Origin: Mauremys mutica | Lineage: Eukaryota; Chordata; Testudines; Geoemydidae | NCBI RefSeq assembly: GCF_020497125.1 | Contig: NC_059080.1 | Span: forward strand, 49,975,563-50,039,562 | Reading direction: 5' to 3' | DNA: 64,000 nucleotides | Shown: positions 1 through 12,138 of the stretch, in pieces | Layout of the letters: the number at the start of each line of letters is the position of its first letter | How positions within the stretch are numbered: the first letter of the stretch is position 1 | Notes under the pieces: model-generated | The model's input: only the letters and a program-made list of their open reading frames with translations | What the model was told of the DNA's origin: nothing | Database searches by the model: none | Program-made: the position numbers and the translations under genes

Positions 1-560
1 TTTCAGTCCTGCTCCTTACCTCTGGAGAAACTTTGCTACACTGAAGCTCTGAAGAAAGGACTGAATGACCCATCCAAGCTGTGGCTGTACTCCAGAGACT
101 TGATTTGAGCCTGGAGTTTATTCCATCACTGCTACAAGCCTGAACCAAGAACTTTGCCATTACTGTATGTAACTGATTACTTTGACCAATTTTAACTCTC
201 ATCTATATTTCTTTCTTTTTATGAATAAACATTTAGATTCTAAAGGATTGGCAACAGCGTGATTTGTGGATAAGATCTGACTTGTATATTGACCTGGGTC
301 TGGGGCTTGGTCCTATGGGATCGGAAGAACATTTTTTCTTTTACTGGGGTGTTGGTTTTCATAACCATTCATCCCCATAAGGAGCGGTGCTGGTGGTGAT
401 ACAAGGGAAATGGAGTATCTGAGGGAATTACTTGTATGACTTCTGGTCAGCCAGCAGGATAAAACTGAAGTCCTCTCTGGTTGGCTGGTTTGGTTTGCCT
501 TGGTAGTGGAGGAACTCCAGCCTTGGGCTGTGACTGAATTTGTCCTAAATTGATACTCTC
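1..560 (+). repeat. LTR-like repeat fragment
   Basis: An AATAAA signal near 222-227 is followed by a short R/U5-like stretch and then a GC-poor leader-like segment; there is no open frame. I recognise the text around 240-310 as a dispersed repeat of turtle genomes, probably the 3' part of an LTR plus flanking internal sequence. The left edge lies outside the window, so no TSD or terminal TG can be checked. Family assignment is uncertain. Confidence 0.4.
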
Positions 561-1446
561 AGTAGTTTCCCACCAAAGGCCGCTTTGTTACAGCTCCCTT
601 ATGTTGTTTGGCAGCCGCCTGCTTTGTCCACTGCTTGCAGAAAGAGCAGCCCATTGGAGCTAGTGGTGGGGGCTTGGAATCAGGGTGTGCCGGCAGCCCC
701 CCTATCAGCTCCCCACTCCCCTAAGTTCCCGTTCTGCAATCGCCCAGTAGGCTATCAATTGCCAGGGAGTTCAGCTGTCCCTCCCCCCACTGCCATGTGC
801 TACTCCTGCCCTCTGCCTTGGAGCTGCTCCCGGGAGTTTCTTGCTTGCTGTGCAGGGGGTGGGGGGGGGGGAGAAGGGTGCTAATGTCCGGGTGTCCCCC
901 TCCCCCTGCTCTTGCTGCTCACTCCTATACCCCACCTCGACAGAGCTGGGGGGGGGGACATGACAGGGCTCAGGACAGAGCAAGCTTGCTGGCAGAAACT
1001 GCTGTCTCAGCTTGCTCATCTACTTAAAAAGGCAGTGTAGTTAGAGTGGGGTCAGCATACTTAAAGGGGCAATGTGTATGTGTGTGTCTCTTTCTCACAC
1101 ACACGGTGTGGCTCTGTCTCTGACATGCGCACACACACACACACACACATCCACCTCCCCCACCCTCCCTCTGTCTCTCTCTGCCATGCTATGTCTCCTC
1201 CCTCCACTTGTGTTGCCTTATAGAGTGTTAGGCTACATTAACAACAATGTTTTAACCCTTCAGGGCTCAGCCGTGCTAGTTCATCATTTAGCAGTAAGGC
1301 ATTCCCTGGGAAATATCCCACCCTCTGACTTCACCACCTCAACCAAGCTTCAAAATCATCATTGCTGTGTACAGTATGAAATTGTTTGTTTAAAAATATT
1401 GTATACTGCAATGACGACTCTCTCTCTCTCTATATATATATAAATA
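561..1446 (+). repeat. Unclassified interspersed repeat, left part, with two microsatellites
   Basis: GC-rich left half, then an AC dinucleotide run (about 1130-1149) and a TC run followed by a TA run (about 1417-1446). I know this as one dispersed turtle repeat whose continuation normally follows the TA run. Here a matching continuation appears at 10641-10815, so the Tx1 LINE and the block 9890-10640 seem to lie inside the microsatellite. Small frames across 585-1443 are proline/serine-rich and low complexity and are not genes. Confidence 0.4.
1417..1446. repeat. TC/TA microsatellite
   Basis: A run of about seven TC units passes directly into a TA run. It marks the 3' boundary of the minus-strand Tx1 LINE. 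Tx1-clade elements include lineages that insert into microsatellites, so this is a plausible target site. Confidence 0.8.
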
Positions 1447-1506
1447 TAATGTCATGGCATCATTGCAGTGTACAGTATATATAGTGATAGACCCAGGCCA
1501 GTTGAA

Positions 1507-1566
1507 TACAACAGATTAGTCCTGTTGGGATGCAGGTACAACAGATTAGTCCTGTTGGTATCCAGG
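1507..1566 (-). repeat. Two 30-bp tandem units in LINE 3' UTR
   Basis: A 22-base block (key text ACAACAGATTAGTCCTGTTG) occurs at 1507-1528 and again at 1537-1558 with a 30-base period. It lies between the end of ORF2 and the microsatellite. Short tandem units near the 3' end are common in non-LTR elements and may serve recognition by the RT. Confidence 0.8.
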
Positions 1567-1654
1567 GAGGGGGCAGGCCCACTGCTAAAGGACCTCCCCC
1601 CAGCCTAAGGGGAGGATCCACAGGTCTGTGATACCAAATAATTCCGGGTGACAA

Positions 1655-4600
1655 CTAATGAAATAACAGGAATGGGAGTGAGGTCACAGGGCTAAATGAA
1701 GGGAACCTGATGGGGACACCGAGCAGAGAACCCAAACAGCACCCCCACTGCTCCTTGAAGGTGTCAAGGGAGCCAGCGAACACTGCCCAGAGGAACTCTG
1801 CCTGAATGCATGAACAGATGGAGGAGTGGAAATAGGCCCCACAGTCGCAGGAAATCCCGTCAGCCAACCTCCTCTCCCTGGTTTTGTAGATGGCCATTTT
1901 GGCCAGAGCTAGGAGGAAGTTGACAAGAAGGTCCCAGGACTTTGTGGGGCCATGGATGGGGAGTGCATAGATGAACAAGTGAGGGGGAAAAGTGCAACCA
2001 AAAATGTAATAATATATCCAAGAGGAGCCAGAATAGGGGTTGCAACCTGCAGAAGGGGCAGGTGTCCGGGATGGGGGTAAACCGCGCCAGGTACATGCCC
2101 GTGCTCACAGCCCCGTGAAGGAGCCACCAACTGATAGCCCCGGTGGGCCTCGGAACCAGAGTGGTGTATAGGCTGGCACACTGGGGCTCCTGACCCTTGA
2201 GAGGTGGCAGGAGGTCCCACCACTTTTTGTCGGGGTGGGATGTGAGGGTGAGAAAGTGAAGGGTGTGGAGCACGAGTGTGTACAGATGTTTCCTTGGCGT
2301 GGTCTGGAACTGAACCGGCTGCAAAATGTGCAGCCGGCTCACAGTAAAATGGCCAGAGGCCTGGCTGGGTCCATGGGGCAGGGGTCCAATGAAAAGGTCC
2401 AGAGGTCCTGGGGTGGAGGGTGGGCAGAGCGTGCCCTCTCACAGGACCCGGTTGAGGTAGGCCCGAGCAGCGGGTGGCAAAGCGGCCTTCACCTCCTGAA
2501 GTACGTGCTGGGGAGTATGAGGTCTGGAGAGCCCCATGCGCCGAGCAAGCGCCAAGGGATCCAGCCAGTCTCCCCGGTTGTAGTCCAGGAGGTCTCCGAC
2601 TCTGGTGACTTCTGCCAGGACCAACCTCTGGTGCACCGCGGGGGACTCCGCCACCTGCACGTGGAGTTGGGGGTTCTGTAGCAGGGGCTCCGTGAGGAGA
2701 TCAACCCCCATGGCGGCCACCACAGACCTGGTCGTTGAAAACAGCTTCCAGGTCTGCAGGAGGTCTTGGTAGAAGACCGGCAGCCTGGAAAGGTCTCGCC
2801 GAAGACCTCTCGGATGGAGATAAAGGAGCTGCCGGTCATAGCGGAGCCCTCAGAAGTGGCGCAGGAAGGCATGTGCCAGTACTCTCCACGTCGGACTACC
2901 CGCACCATACTGGAGCCTCTGCAGGGCCTGGAGGCGGAAGACATGAACCTGAATGCGCAGGCACTTCAGACCCTGCCCTCCCTCCTCCAGGGGCAGGTGG
3001 AAGACCCCTGCAGAGACCCAGTGCAGTCCTGGCCTAAAGAACTCCAGAATGCCCAGGGATAGCTCAGGGGTTTGAGCATTGGCCTGCTAAACCCAGAGTT
3101 GTGAGTTCAATCCTTGAGGGGGCCACCTAGGGATCTGGGGCAAAATCAGTACTTGGTCCTGCTAGTGAAGGCAGGGGGCTGGACTCAATGACCTTTCAAG
3201 GTCCCTTCCAGTTCTAGGAGATATACCAATCTCCAATTATTACCTTTCTAATCACCGTCCGGAGGTCGGCCAGGAAATCCGGGGCTGGGACCAGGGTGTT
3301 GAGCCGGTACCAAAGCATGGACAGGACTAGTTGATTGAGCACTAGTGCCCTCCCTCTGAGGGAGAGGCACCGAAGTAGTCCTGTCCATTTCCGGAGCCGC
3401 TCCATCACCCTGCCCTCTAAGCCGTGCCAGTTCTCCGGCAGAGACGGATGCGTGGCAGAAAGGTAAACGCCAAGATAGAGCAGCGGACCCATGCTCCACT
3501 GGATGGCCTGAAGCGCGGGTGGGAGGGAGCTCGCCTGCCATCCGTCCCCAACCACCAGGCCAGAGCTCTTGACCCAGTTGACTCGGGCGGAGGAGGCTGC
3601 CGAGTAAATGGCCTGGCAAGCCTCCACCTGCACCAAGTCACCCAGGTCCTGGACCACAAAGAGCACATCGTTCATCGGCATATGCTGATAGGACCAGCCG
3701 CAGTTCCAGCTCTCGGAGCACCAACCCCATCAGCCTCCGGCGGCGGAGACAGAGGAAGGGCTTGATCGCCAGAGCATACAGCTGGCCCGAGAGAGGGCAC
3801 CCCTGCTACATTCCTTGACTGAAGCTGACCAGCTCAGTCAGGGTCCAGATGAGCCTGACCAGACACTCTGCAGAAGCATACAGCACCTGGAGAAAACCCA
3901 CAAACTGGGGTCCAATGCCAAATGCTCGCAGAGTGCTCAGGAGATACCCATAGTCCACCCTGTTGAATGCCTTCTCCTGATCCAGGGATAGGAGGGTGAA
4001 CGACAGACCATCCCTAAACCCGAGCTCCAAGACATCCCGGAACAGATACAGGTTATTGACGATGGTGCGGCCCGGGACGGTGTAGGTCTGGTCTGGGTGG
4101 ACCATGTCCACCAGCACGGACCCTAGCTGCAGCAAGATGGCCTTCACTACAACTTTGTAGTCTGTGCTGAGGAGCGACACAGGATGCCAATTCTGTAGGT
4201 CGCGGAGGTCCCCCTTCTTTGGCAATAAGGCGAGCCTGCACAAAAGAGGGAGGACCCCGCTCTGCAAGGACTAGGCCCAGACGGTGACTAGGTCTGGGCC
4301 GAGGACATCCCAGAATGCGCGGTAGAACTCCACGGTGAGCCCGTCCATGCCCGGAGATTTATTGGCGGGCATGCGACAGAGGGCTTCCGAGAACTCGGCC
4401 AGAGTGAGAGGCAGCTCTAGCCGGTCTCGGTCACCTGCGCTGACCATTGGGAGTCTGTCCCAGAGCACTCTGCAAGCGTTAGGATTGGTTGAATCTGGGG
4501 AGAAAAGGCCTGCGTAGAAGGCCCTGGTCCTCCCACACATTTCTGCCGGATCCGTGAGGGGGGTGCCGTCCTCTGCCAGGAGGCACGTGACGTGTTTCTT

Positions 4601-5668
4601 GGCCCCCCTCTTTTTCTCCAGGGCATAGAAGAAGCGGGATCCACGATCCATCTCCCAAAGGAGGCGGATACAGGATTGAACAAAGGCACCCTGGGCCTGA
4701 TGGTCCTCAAGGGCCAGAGCTCCTCCCGCTTCTCCCGGCATGCTCCGCCGAGGGATGGATCCTCGCGGCTGGCGGCCAGATGCCTCTCCAGCTCTAAGAC
4801 CTCCCGCATCCCTCGCCACATCCCTCCGTCGGCTGGCGCCCCGGGTGTAGTCATGGCAGAAGAGCCAGGCGCGCACCTTCCCCAGGTCCCACCACTGCTG
4901 TGCCGAGGGAAAGGAGCACCTCTGCCCTCACCAGGCCAGCCAGAACTCCCAGAAGGATGCCACGAAGCCCGCATCCTCCAACAAACTGTTATTGAAGTGC
5001 CAATAGGCCAGCCCTGGCCTCTCCGCGCAGAGAGAGGCCGTCTCGGTGGCAAGATGATGGTCTGATAATGGGGCCAGCCGAATGCTAGAGGAGTGGGCCT
5101 GTGAAAGGTGGAAACGTGACAAGTAAATACAGTCCAACCAGGAGTGGCGCGACCAATGGGCCTCCACCCGGATGAAAGTGAACGTCGAGATGTTGTCTGG
5201 GTGGTGGTTGCGCCAGACGTCCACCAGAGAGTGATGTTCGACAATCTCCCGGAGGATGTCTGCGGCAGCCAGGCACTGCTCAGTCCCCGAGCGGTCCTGC
5301 TCCTTGAGGGTGGTGTTAAAGTCCCCACCCAGCACCAGGCACTCATGAGGATCCAAAGAGCCAAGGAAGGTGGACGCCTGTTGATAGAAACACAACCGTT
5401 CCAGGCCCGATGTCAGGGCGTAAATGTTGATGAGATTAACCACAAGCCCCTCCGTGCGGACCTGGAGGTGCAGCAGGTGGCTCAGCACAGCCTTGGCAAC
5501 CCCCAGCACCTCGGGCTGTAGGTCAGGGGAGAACAGGGTCACCACTTCAGCCGTACGAACTTTAAGGTGGCTAAAGTAGACCCTGTCCCCCCCATTCCAG
5601 CCACCAGCTAGCTTCGGCGGCCAGATCCATATGGGTCTCCCTGCAAGAAAACCACAGAGTACCCCCAC
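1655..5668 (-). pseudogene. Tx1 LINE ORF2 (endonuclease-reverse transcriptase), broken
   Basis: The N-terminal part (5668-4928) is an AP-type endonuclease: LVLGGDFNTTLKEQDRS gives the GDFN motif and PLSDHH the SDH motif. The RT follows with NKSPGMDGLTVEFYRAFW (fingers) at 4876-4271 and LSLDQEKAFNRVDYG (motif A, first Asp) at 4267-3806. These three pieces share one frame, separated by stops at about 4928 and 4271. After 3806 the frame shifts. The YADD catalytic box near 3665-3690 is disrupted by a short insertion, so the second Asp pair is lost. A SINE cuts the thumb region, and the C-terminal part continues in two other frames to 1655. The enzyme cannot be functional. Its role in life was target-primed reverse transcription. 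Confidence 0.8.
3055..3242 (+). mobile_element. tRNA-derived SINE with CR1-like tail
   Basis: An A box (TAGCTCAGGGGTTTGAGC) near 3060-3077 and a B box (GAGTTCAATCC) near 3104-3114 form a Pol III promoter like that of a tRNA. The body ends in a CR1-like 3' segment (GGACTCAATGACCTTTCAAG near 3181-3200). Such SINEs borrow CR1 machinery through this tail. It sits in the opposite orientation to the host LINE and interrupts its ORF2. A second family member lies at 42758-42938 on the minus strand. Confidence 0.85.
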
Positions 5669-7224
5669 TCCCGAAGGAAGGAGAGCACCTGGCTCCTGCA
5701 GAGACCCATCCTACAGCCCCGCATTTTCAATGTTGCAAAGATGAAAGGTGCCATGAGGAGGGCTGGGGGGGGGGATCTTCGCTGGCAGAGTTGCCCACGG
5801 CCTCCGTCGGGCCGCACAGCAATCCGTGACCTACCCCGTACGTGAGCAAGGAGTCATGGAAGAGGCGGACCCGCTGGTAGGCTGCGGCGGCCTGCTTCCC
5901 GGTCCTTTTACCCTCTCCCATGAGGACCCTTGCGGCCCAGAGGATTTGATGAAAATCCCCCCATCGCTGGAGAGCGAGCTGTACCTTGTGGGAGCCACGG
6001 ACATCTTCAAGGAACTCCCAGAGCTCTTCTCGCAGCATATGAGGGGCTGGGGTCACTGGCCCCTGGCTATCCTTTGGAGAGGCCTCTGACACAGCCCTGT
6101 AGCCCACCAAGATGGGCAGGCAAGGGGCGGACCCCCGACATGGCACCTGATGGGCTGGCGCCATGAGGTCTGCCTCAAACCCCGGCTCAATAGGGGGCAG
6201 TGGAGGGAAGATAGCAGCCCTTGGTGGGTCAGGACAGGGAAATACAAAGGCCACTCCCTGGAGGTCATCCTCTGGGATATGGAAGGAGTTGGCCCCAGGG
6301 GTGACAATGGTATCATGGGAGGTGGAAGGGATAAGGACGAGGTTGGTATCAGGGACAGGGAAGGGATCAAGCACAGGGGCAGGGCAGGGGTCAGGAGCAG
6401 GGGCAGAGTTGGGAAGGGGAACAGAGGCTGGATCCAGAGCCCCAGAAGTTGGGTTGCTGGAAGGTTGCCCCCTCTGTTTGGCTTAGGAATCTAGGGGGTG
6501 GGACGGGAACTCTCAATGATGCCAGGCTCAGATTCCATGGCCAGTGTGGCAGCCATGGCATTGGGAGATGGACAGTCTTCAGTGGGGTCCCCACCCAGGA
6601 AGGAAGCTAGTTGCCCCACACCTAAGAGGGATACCCCATGGGAATTGGGTCCTGGTTGCGTGGCACCAGCCGTTGCCTCAGTAGCCTTGGCGGCTGTCAG
6701 TGGGGTGCCACCTGTGACTAGGCAGATGGAAGAGCTCAGGGGACCCTCAGAGGTGGGAGCAGAAGCAGCGGTCAAGGGGAGGGAGCCTGGGGAAAGGGGA
6801 GCCGGGGTGAGGTCGCTTAGATCGAGGCCCGCTGGCCGACAGTTGTCCTCCCCCTGGGTGACCGGGGTCAGACCCAGAGCCTTGATCTCCTCATAAATGG
6901 AGGGAAGGTCACTTTCCACCACCCCGGGGTTCTCCCTGCCGGCACCCGAAGCGACGCTTGCTTTGGGGCTTGCTGGGGCCTTAGGTAGCAAGGGGGCAGG
7001 AGGGGCTCCATCAGGGGCCTCTGAGGGAAGGGACTCCAGAGGAGGGACTGTACTACCCTCTGTTGCTGCCACGTCTTCCCCAGCCAGCATCAGTAGACAA
7101 AATCCACCTGTGGGCAAGGCGGAAGGCTCAGCATTGGTGCCCCCCTTCCTGGTCTTCCGGGGGGCTTCCGCATCGATGGAAAAGAGCAGAGCTCGAGCCT
7201 TCCACTTGCCCCGCTTCCCCTGTA

Positions 7225-8744
7225 CTAAGGTCCAGCCCTCCATGGCATCGTCAGGGGGCTGTTAAAAGGAGTTAGGTCAGGGAGCAAGAGCGATGGCTCA
7301 GGGACTCGGGGAGGCAATGGTGGGGCAGCATGAGGAAGGGAGGATTCTCCCTGGGGTGGGCCCTCTCCCACGTCCGGTGCTATCCCCACCGCACTCTCCT
7401 CCACAGGCCCCGCCAGATCGCAGACAGCGGAGGCAGGGCTCTTCCGCTCGTCTGGGCGTGCTGGGGGCGGTACCCCTTGGACCCAAGTGGGAGCAGTGGT
7501 GGACTGAGAAGGAGATGGGGCAGCTCTGGGCGCTGGGCAGCCAGGGGCACTGGCAATGACGGGGCTGGTGCCCTGCCGGGGCTCGGGGGTCCCGGACGCT
7601 CCTTCGTGCCAGGCCAAGGGGCAGTCCCTCCGGACGTGTCCCATCGCCCGGCAAAGGTAGCACCGGGCCTCCCCCGTGGAATAATGTACGCAGTAGTGGG
7701 TTCCCTGGTAGGGAACCAGGAAAGACCCCTCAAGCGCCTCACTGTCATGCACTGACAGCGGCCGTTGAAGCTGCACTTGCCGGTGGAACGAGAGGACGTG
7801 ACGAAGGGCGGGGTCTTTGCAGCCCAGTGGGAGAGGGCTGATGACAGAGATTGGTCGCCCCAGGACAGAAAGGGCGGGCAGCAGGGTGGCATTGGGCAGA
7901 AAGGGAGGGACAGAGGTCAGGACCAACCCGACACCCAGGTCTTCTAACGACTCCAGGGGGACGAACATGCCCCCCACCGCTAGGCCCTTCTCCACCGCCT
8001 CCTGAGCGGTGGCCTCTGAAGCTAGGAAGATGATGACCTTTCCATACATTTTGGAGGCCACCACGATGGCTGTGGAGCCCACTACCCTCACCAATGCCCA
8101 CACGTAGGTCTCCACATGGGGCAAGGGAGCACCAGGAGGCAACGGACACCGTGCTTCCTGGTCACGGTGGGAAAGAGGCCCCAGTCTCTATAGATGGTAG
8201 CGGAGGTGGTGGTCGGGGGAGATGACATTGCAGCGGGCGGGAGGGCTGCCGCCACCTGGGCATATGCCCTGGGGGCCAGGGAAGGGGCACTTGCAGAGCT
8301 GGTGGAAGGAGCAGCGGGGAGGGACACCGCAGCCGGTGGTGGTGCCGCAGCAGCGGGGACAGCCCCTGCCATGGAGGACCCAGTCTTTTTAGCAGGGCCC
8401 TTACCCTTCTTCTTTCCCTGACCTTTCCTGTCGGCTGGGGGTACTCCACCAGAATCAGAAGGGGCAAGGGACATGGCAGCAGTGGAGGTCTCCCCAGTAC
8501 TCGCCACTGCCAGTACCCCAGCGGGGGCGGTGGCAGGCGGTTTGGCAGCAGCGATTGAGGTAGAGGCTAGGGAAGTGGATGTGGAGGCAAGTGGAGGAGG
8601 GGCGGCAGGGTCTGTTTGAGGGGTCTCTCCCACTGTGTCCCCTGCCATAATGAGAGTGGGGAGGGGGCCAAACAGTGAAGGGGGAGGTAATGAAGGGAGG
8701 CAACCACTCTTCCCCGCTAGGCTGCATGCAGGGGAGCAGGGCAC
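7225..8744 (-). pseudogene. Tx1 LINE ORF1 (nucleic-acid-binding), broken
   Basis: The start near 8652 or 8744 opens an Ala/Pro/Ser-rich, Lys-rich N-terminal region. A frameshift near 8142-8160 joins it to a folded part with a single zinc knuckle, CYLCRAMGHVRRDC (C-x2-C-x4-H-x4-C), about 155 residues into the second piece. A low-complexity acidic/proline tail continues in other frames to about 5727. This matches ORF1 of the Tx1 clade, which coats the LINE RNA. It is upstream of ORF2 on the same strand, as expected. The frameshift and the broken tail mean it is not expressed as one protein. Confidence 0.7.
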
Positions 8745-9800
8745 CAGAAGGGGAGGTCTAAATGGGCGGGGGGGGGCTATTGAGGACTTTGGGGGGTGTC
8801 AGTCACCGACTCAAGGTGGAAATCTGGCTCCTCTAGCTGCACTAGGGAATCAGGGGATACAACAACATTGGTGGGGGTGCAGAGAACAGGGGCAAACTCA
8901 AACAGAGGAGGGGTATAAGCACACGGGAGGGGGCATGGGTGCACAAGGGGAGGGGCTAATCAGGGCTGGGGGACTGCAGGGGTAGGGGAAACAGCTGGGC
9001 TGGAAGTGGGGCGGAGGGACCAAGGGGCTAGCTTCAGGGCTGGAGTGGGGCAATCAAGGTAGCAGAGGGAAATGGGTGGGGCAGACAAACAAACTGAAGC
9101 GGAGGCTAGGGAGGGGCAAAGGCTGCAGGGGTAAATGGGGTAGGCAGCAAGGGGTAAAACTGGGGGACCTATTGCAAAAGGGAAGGGGGTTAGTGCAAGG
9201 GAGAGGGGTGCGCCCATGAGCGCTTGCACAAAAGAGTCAATGTTTGGCTGGCTGCTGCTGCAGCCCCAAATGGTGGAAACAGGCATGGCTAGCCAGGCGA
9301 GCAGCTCAGTCCCAGAGGCAGGAGCTGGAGGCAGATGGTAAACAGCCAGTGGGGGTGGTGGAGGAGGCAGCGCTGGTAGTGGTGGTGGGGGTGGTGAAGG
9401 GGGACACAGATGGACCAGGGGACAGGCTCCACACCACACCCCCGGTGTCCCCACAAACACAGTTCAGACCCTCACCACAAGAGCACAGTTCAAAAATTAC
9501 TCAGTCCTTAAATGCCCCCTCCAGGGTGGTCTTCAGAGCCTCTGTGCATTCCCCCAGCAGCAGGCAGTTGTCTTCTTCTTCTCCTCGGAGCTCCAGCAGC
9601 TCCAGGTGGTGGTCTGGTGGCCAGGTAAGAGGAACCCTGCTCAGATGGTGGTGGTGTCCTCAGCAACAAGGGCTGGAGCTGGGGTCCCTCACTCCCCTCC
9701 TCTAGGGAGCAGGTCAGCAGCCCCCCCCAAGGGGCTGTACTTGGAGTAACAGCAGCAACAGAGGGTGTGTGTGTGTGAGGGTCCACTAGCCAGTCAGCAA

Positions 9801-10640
9801 GCAGGTAACAGAGAAAGGGGGTGAGTGGTGGTGTCTAGCTCAGCCAGGGGAGCAGGAGCAGCAGTACCAGCGAAAGCCCAGTACCCAGTAGGAACAGTAG
9901 CAGCCCTCTCCCTCCTTCCCTCTACAGCAGGGTCAAAGGCAGGTATACTACTGGCCACTGGAGAAGCAGTTTTCTGTTCCCTGACTGACCAGAGCAGGGG
10001 CTGTTCCAGGCTAGGGTGGACACATGACTCCAATTAGCCAACAAAGAGTCAGGTGAGGCTGTTAAGCTAATGTGAACACCTGACTGTAATTAAGGTCCCT
10101 CTGATACTGTAGAAGAGCTCAGTCTGGTCAGGCTAGGAGAAGGAAAAGGGGCCAGAGGAAAGGAAGTGTGGCTGAAGGGCAATGAAGATGCCCTCAAGCC
10201 ACTAGAAGGGTGCCCTAAGGTAAGGTGAAGAAGGCAAGAAAGAGAAGTGGGAGAGCTGTGGGGAAGTGGCCCAGGGAAGTGTAGCAGCTCTGGTGGTGAA
10301 AGGTTGGCTGCCAATACCTGCTGCCACTAGGGTCCCTGGGCTGGAACCCAGAGTAAAGGGTGGGTCTGAGTTTCCCCCCACTACAGAAACACTTCCTGGG
10401 AGGAGAAGATAGGTCCCTGTCAGGACAGGAGCCTAAACTTTTCTTGAATGAGCCCATAGGGACAATAGAGACTGTGGGAGTTCTCTCACCAACCTCCTTG
10501 CTGGCTTATGATGAAAAGGGCTCAGTAGACTGTAACCTTGGCCCTAGAGAGAGAAGGGCTATGTGGAGGGTCACAGTGAGCCTCTGAGGCTAGTATAAAC
10601 CGCCTGGAAGCATGGGACCCATGGGGACAAGGTTGGAGCT
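9801..10640. repeat. Unclassified, LTR-like dispersed repeat
   Basis: A stretch without coding potential. Text around 10030-10400 is a dispersed repeat I recognise from turtle genomes, possibly an LTR or leader of a gypsy-like element. I see no clear TG...CA ends or TSD. The first hundred bases may still belong to the 5' UTR of the Tx1 LINE. Confidence 0.3.
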
Positions 10641-10815
10641 CTGCCAAAATAAATATATATAGTCTTATGTCTGGTGAAAAAAATTTCCCTGGAACCTAAT
10701 CCCCCCCCCCCATTTACATTAATTCTTATGGGGAAATTGGATTCGCTTAACATTGTTTTGTTAAAGTAGCATTTTTCAGGAACATAACTACAACATTAAG
10801 CAAGGAGTTACTGTA
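10641..10815 (+). repeat. Unclassified repeat, right part of the 561-1446 family
   Basis: Starts with a short TA run and continues with a segment that in turtle repeats follows the TC/TA microsatellite; it ends near GAGTTACTGTA (10805-10815). Non-coding, with a C10 run near 10701. It fits as the right flank of the Tx1 insertion. Confidence 0.35.
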
Positions 10816-11059
10816 GTTTAACCAGCTTTTCTAAACACACGTGCGTCCTCCGCAGGGAAGGCTGTCTTGTAATGTGTCTCTGTCCTTCAGTGAATCACAA
10901 CCGAGTTCTTCCTACACCAGTATGCCATAGGGGGACTATTTTTCCTTTCTCCCACTGTTACTAAAGCTAGGGGCACAGTGGCCCTTCCTCCATTGGCACC
11001 TGCAGCTGGAGCAACCTATGAAGGGCAGACCTGAAACCACAGCCTTTCGTTCAGTTTTA

Positions 11060-11130
11060 GGCCTGATCTAGAGCCCGTTGAAGTAAATGGAAAGACTCTC
11101 ATGGATGTCACTGGGCTTTGGATCAGGCCC
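11060..11130. mobile_element. 71-bp palindromic MITE
   Basis: Ends are inverted copies: GCCTGATCTAGAGCCCG at 11061-11077 and CTGGGCTTTGGATCAGGCCC at 11111-11130. The whole unit folds into one hairpin. It is a short dispersed palindromic repeat without coding capacity; parent transposon unknown. Confidence 0.7.
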
Positions 11131-11969
11131 TTAGCAAAGATAGGAACTGTGGTAAAGTTGCTGTAATTACTTAAAATTGCCATCCCCAGGTAGTGAGATC
11201 CCTGGCAAATGGCTGACACAGTCCAGCACCCAGCAGCTATTTTCCCTTTGGTTTGTGTCCTGCACAGTTCAGTGACTGTTGGCATTTACTGTGCACTGCA
11301 ATTAAACCAGCTCCCTCCTCACAGTCTCTGGCTAGTGCGGGGGTTGCTGAGAATGTCGGTGACGCCCCCACCTCAAAACTGCTGCTCTGCAGGCACTTAC
11401 CCAATATCCCCAAGCACAGCGCGGCATGGAGAGCGAACTTCATCCTTCTCTCCTGGGCTCAGCAGCCAGGTGTTGCAGGAGCTTCACTCAGAGACTGTCT
11501 CCTCTGAGTCTGTGATGGCTCCTGGGCTACTCTTTGCCTTTTAATAGAGGGACAGGGCTCGCTGTGTTAGCAGAAGCAATGACTGGCAGTGTTTGTCCTT
11601 GTTTCCCAATAGCTCCTCGATTTCCTCTCCCTGCCCCCCTGCCCCATTCCAATCAGCCCATTTTCAGGTAGCATTTCACTCTTCACCTCCATCAGTCTCA
11701 CGCACAACAAACAAAACATTGGTAGCAAGTCTTGACAGTAGTCCACCCCAGGCCAACCTTCCCTCTGGGAGGCTCTGACAGGCAAGTCTGTCAAGCTGTT
11801 TCTCGCCCCAGCCAGACCTCTCTCAAAGAGTGGGAGGTTTGCTTTTCTTCCTTGCTCCCCAGCTGGCTGGACTTTCCCCTTTTAACCTCTTCCTTCAAGC
11901 CTGACACTTGTTGCTCTAGGACCCTGTGGTTGGGAGAGTCCCAGAGCTGGGGCAGCAGCCCAAGCCCTG

Positions 11970-12072
11970 AACATCTACGCTGCAATTAAACAGCTCCTTA
12001 ACCTGAGCCCCATGAGCCTGAGTCTGCTGGTCCAGGCCAGCCATAGGTGTCTAATTGCAGTATAGACACACC
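11970..12072. mobile_element. Short TIR element (MITE)
   Basis: Inverted ends TCTACGCTGCAATTAAA (11973-11989) and CTAATTGCAGTATAGACA (12051-12068). About 100 bp, non-coding. Ends containing TCTACACT-like text resemble the Harbinger elements at 36704 and 47420, so a Harbinger-type MITE is the best guess. Confidence 0.55.
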
Positions 12073-12138
12073 TTTTGTTCCCAGGTCAAGGTGCCTGCTG
12101 TCAGTCCCACTGTGCACCCCTTAGATAGATGGTTAGTT

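Larger units (their letters stand above)
1447..9800 (-). mobile_element. Tx1-clade (L1-like) LINE, near full length, inactive
   Basis: Minus-strand order from 5' to 3' is: a GC-rich leader (about 9800-8750), ORF1 with a CCHC knuckle (8744-7225, tail to about 5727), ORF2 with AP endonuclease (5668-4928), RT (4876-3214) and C-terminal region (2723-1655), then a short 3' UTR. Two ORFs, L1-like endonuclease and RT order, and the RT wording around LSLDQEKAFNRVDYGYLL place it in the Tx1 clade by recognition. It carries in-frame stops, frameshifts and a SINE at 3055-3242. The 5' end is not sharply defined and could lie anywhere between about 9480 and 9900. Confidence 0.75.

Noticed and set aside
585..1443. 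Frames of 76-123 codons on both strands
   Set aside because: They lie in a GC-rich dispersed repeat with CA and TC runs; composition is Pro/Ser/Cys-rich and no domain is visible.
3055..3242. A tRNA gene, suggested by A and B boxes
   Set aside because: No cloverleaf closes and a CR1-like tail follows; it is a SINE.
8960..9460. 166-codon proline-rich frame on the minus strand
   Set aside because: Low complexity, in the leader of the Tx1 LINE upstream of ORF1; no conserved motif.
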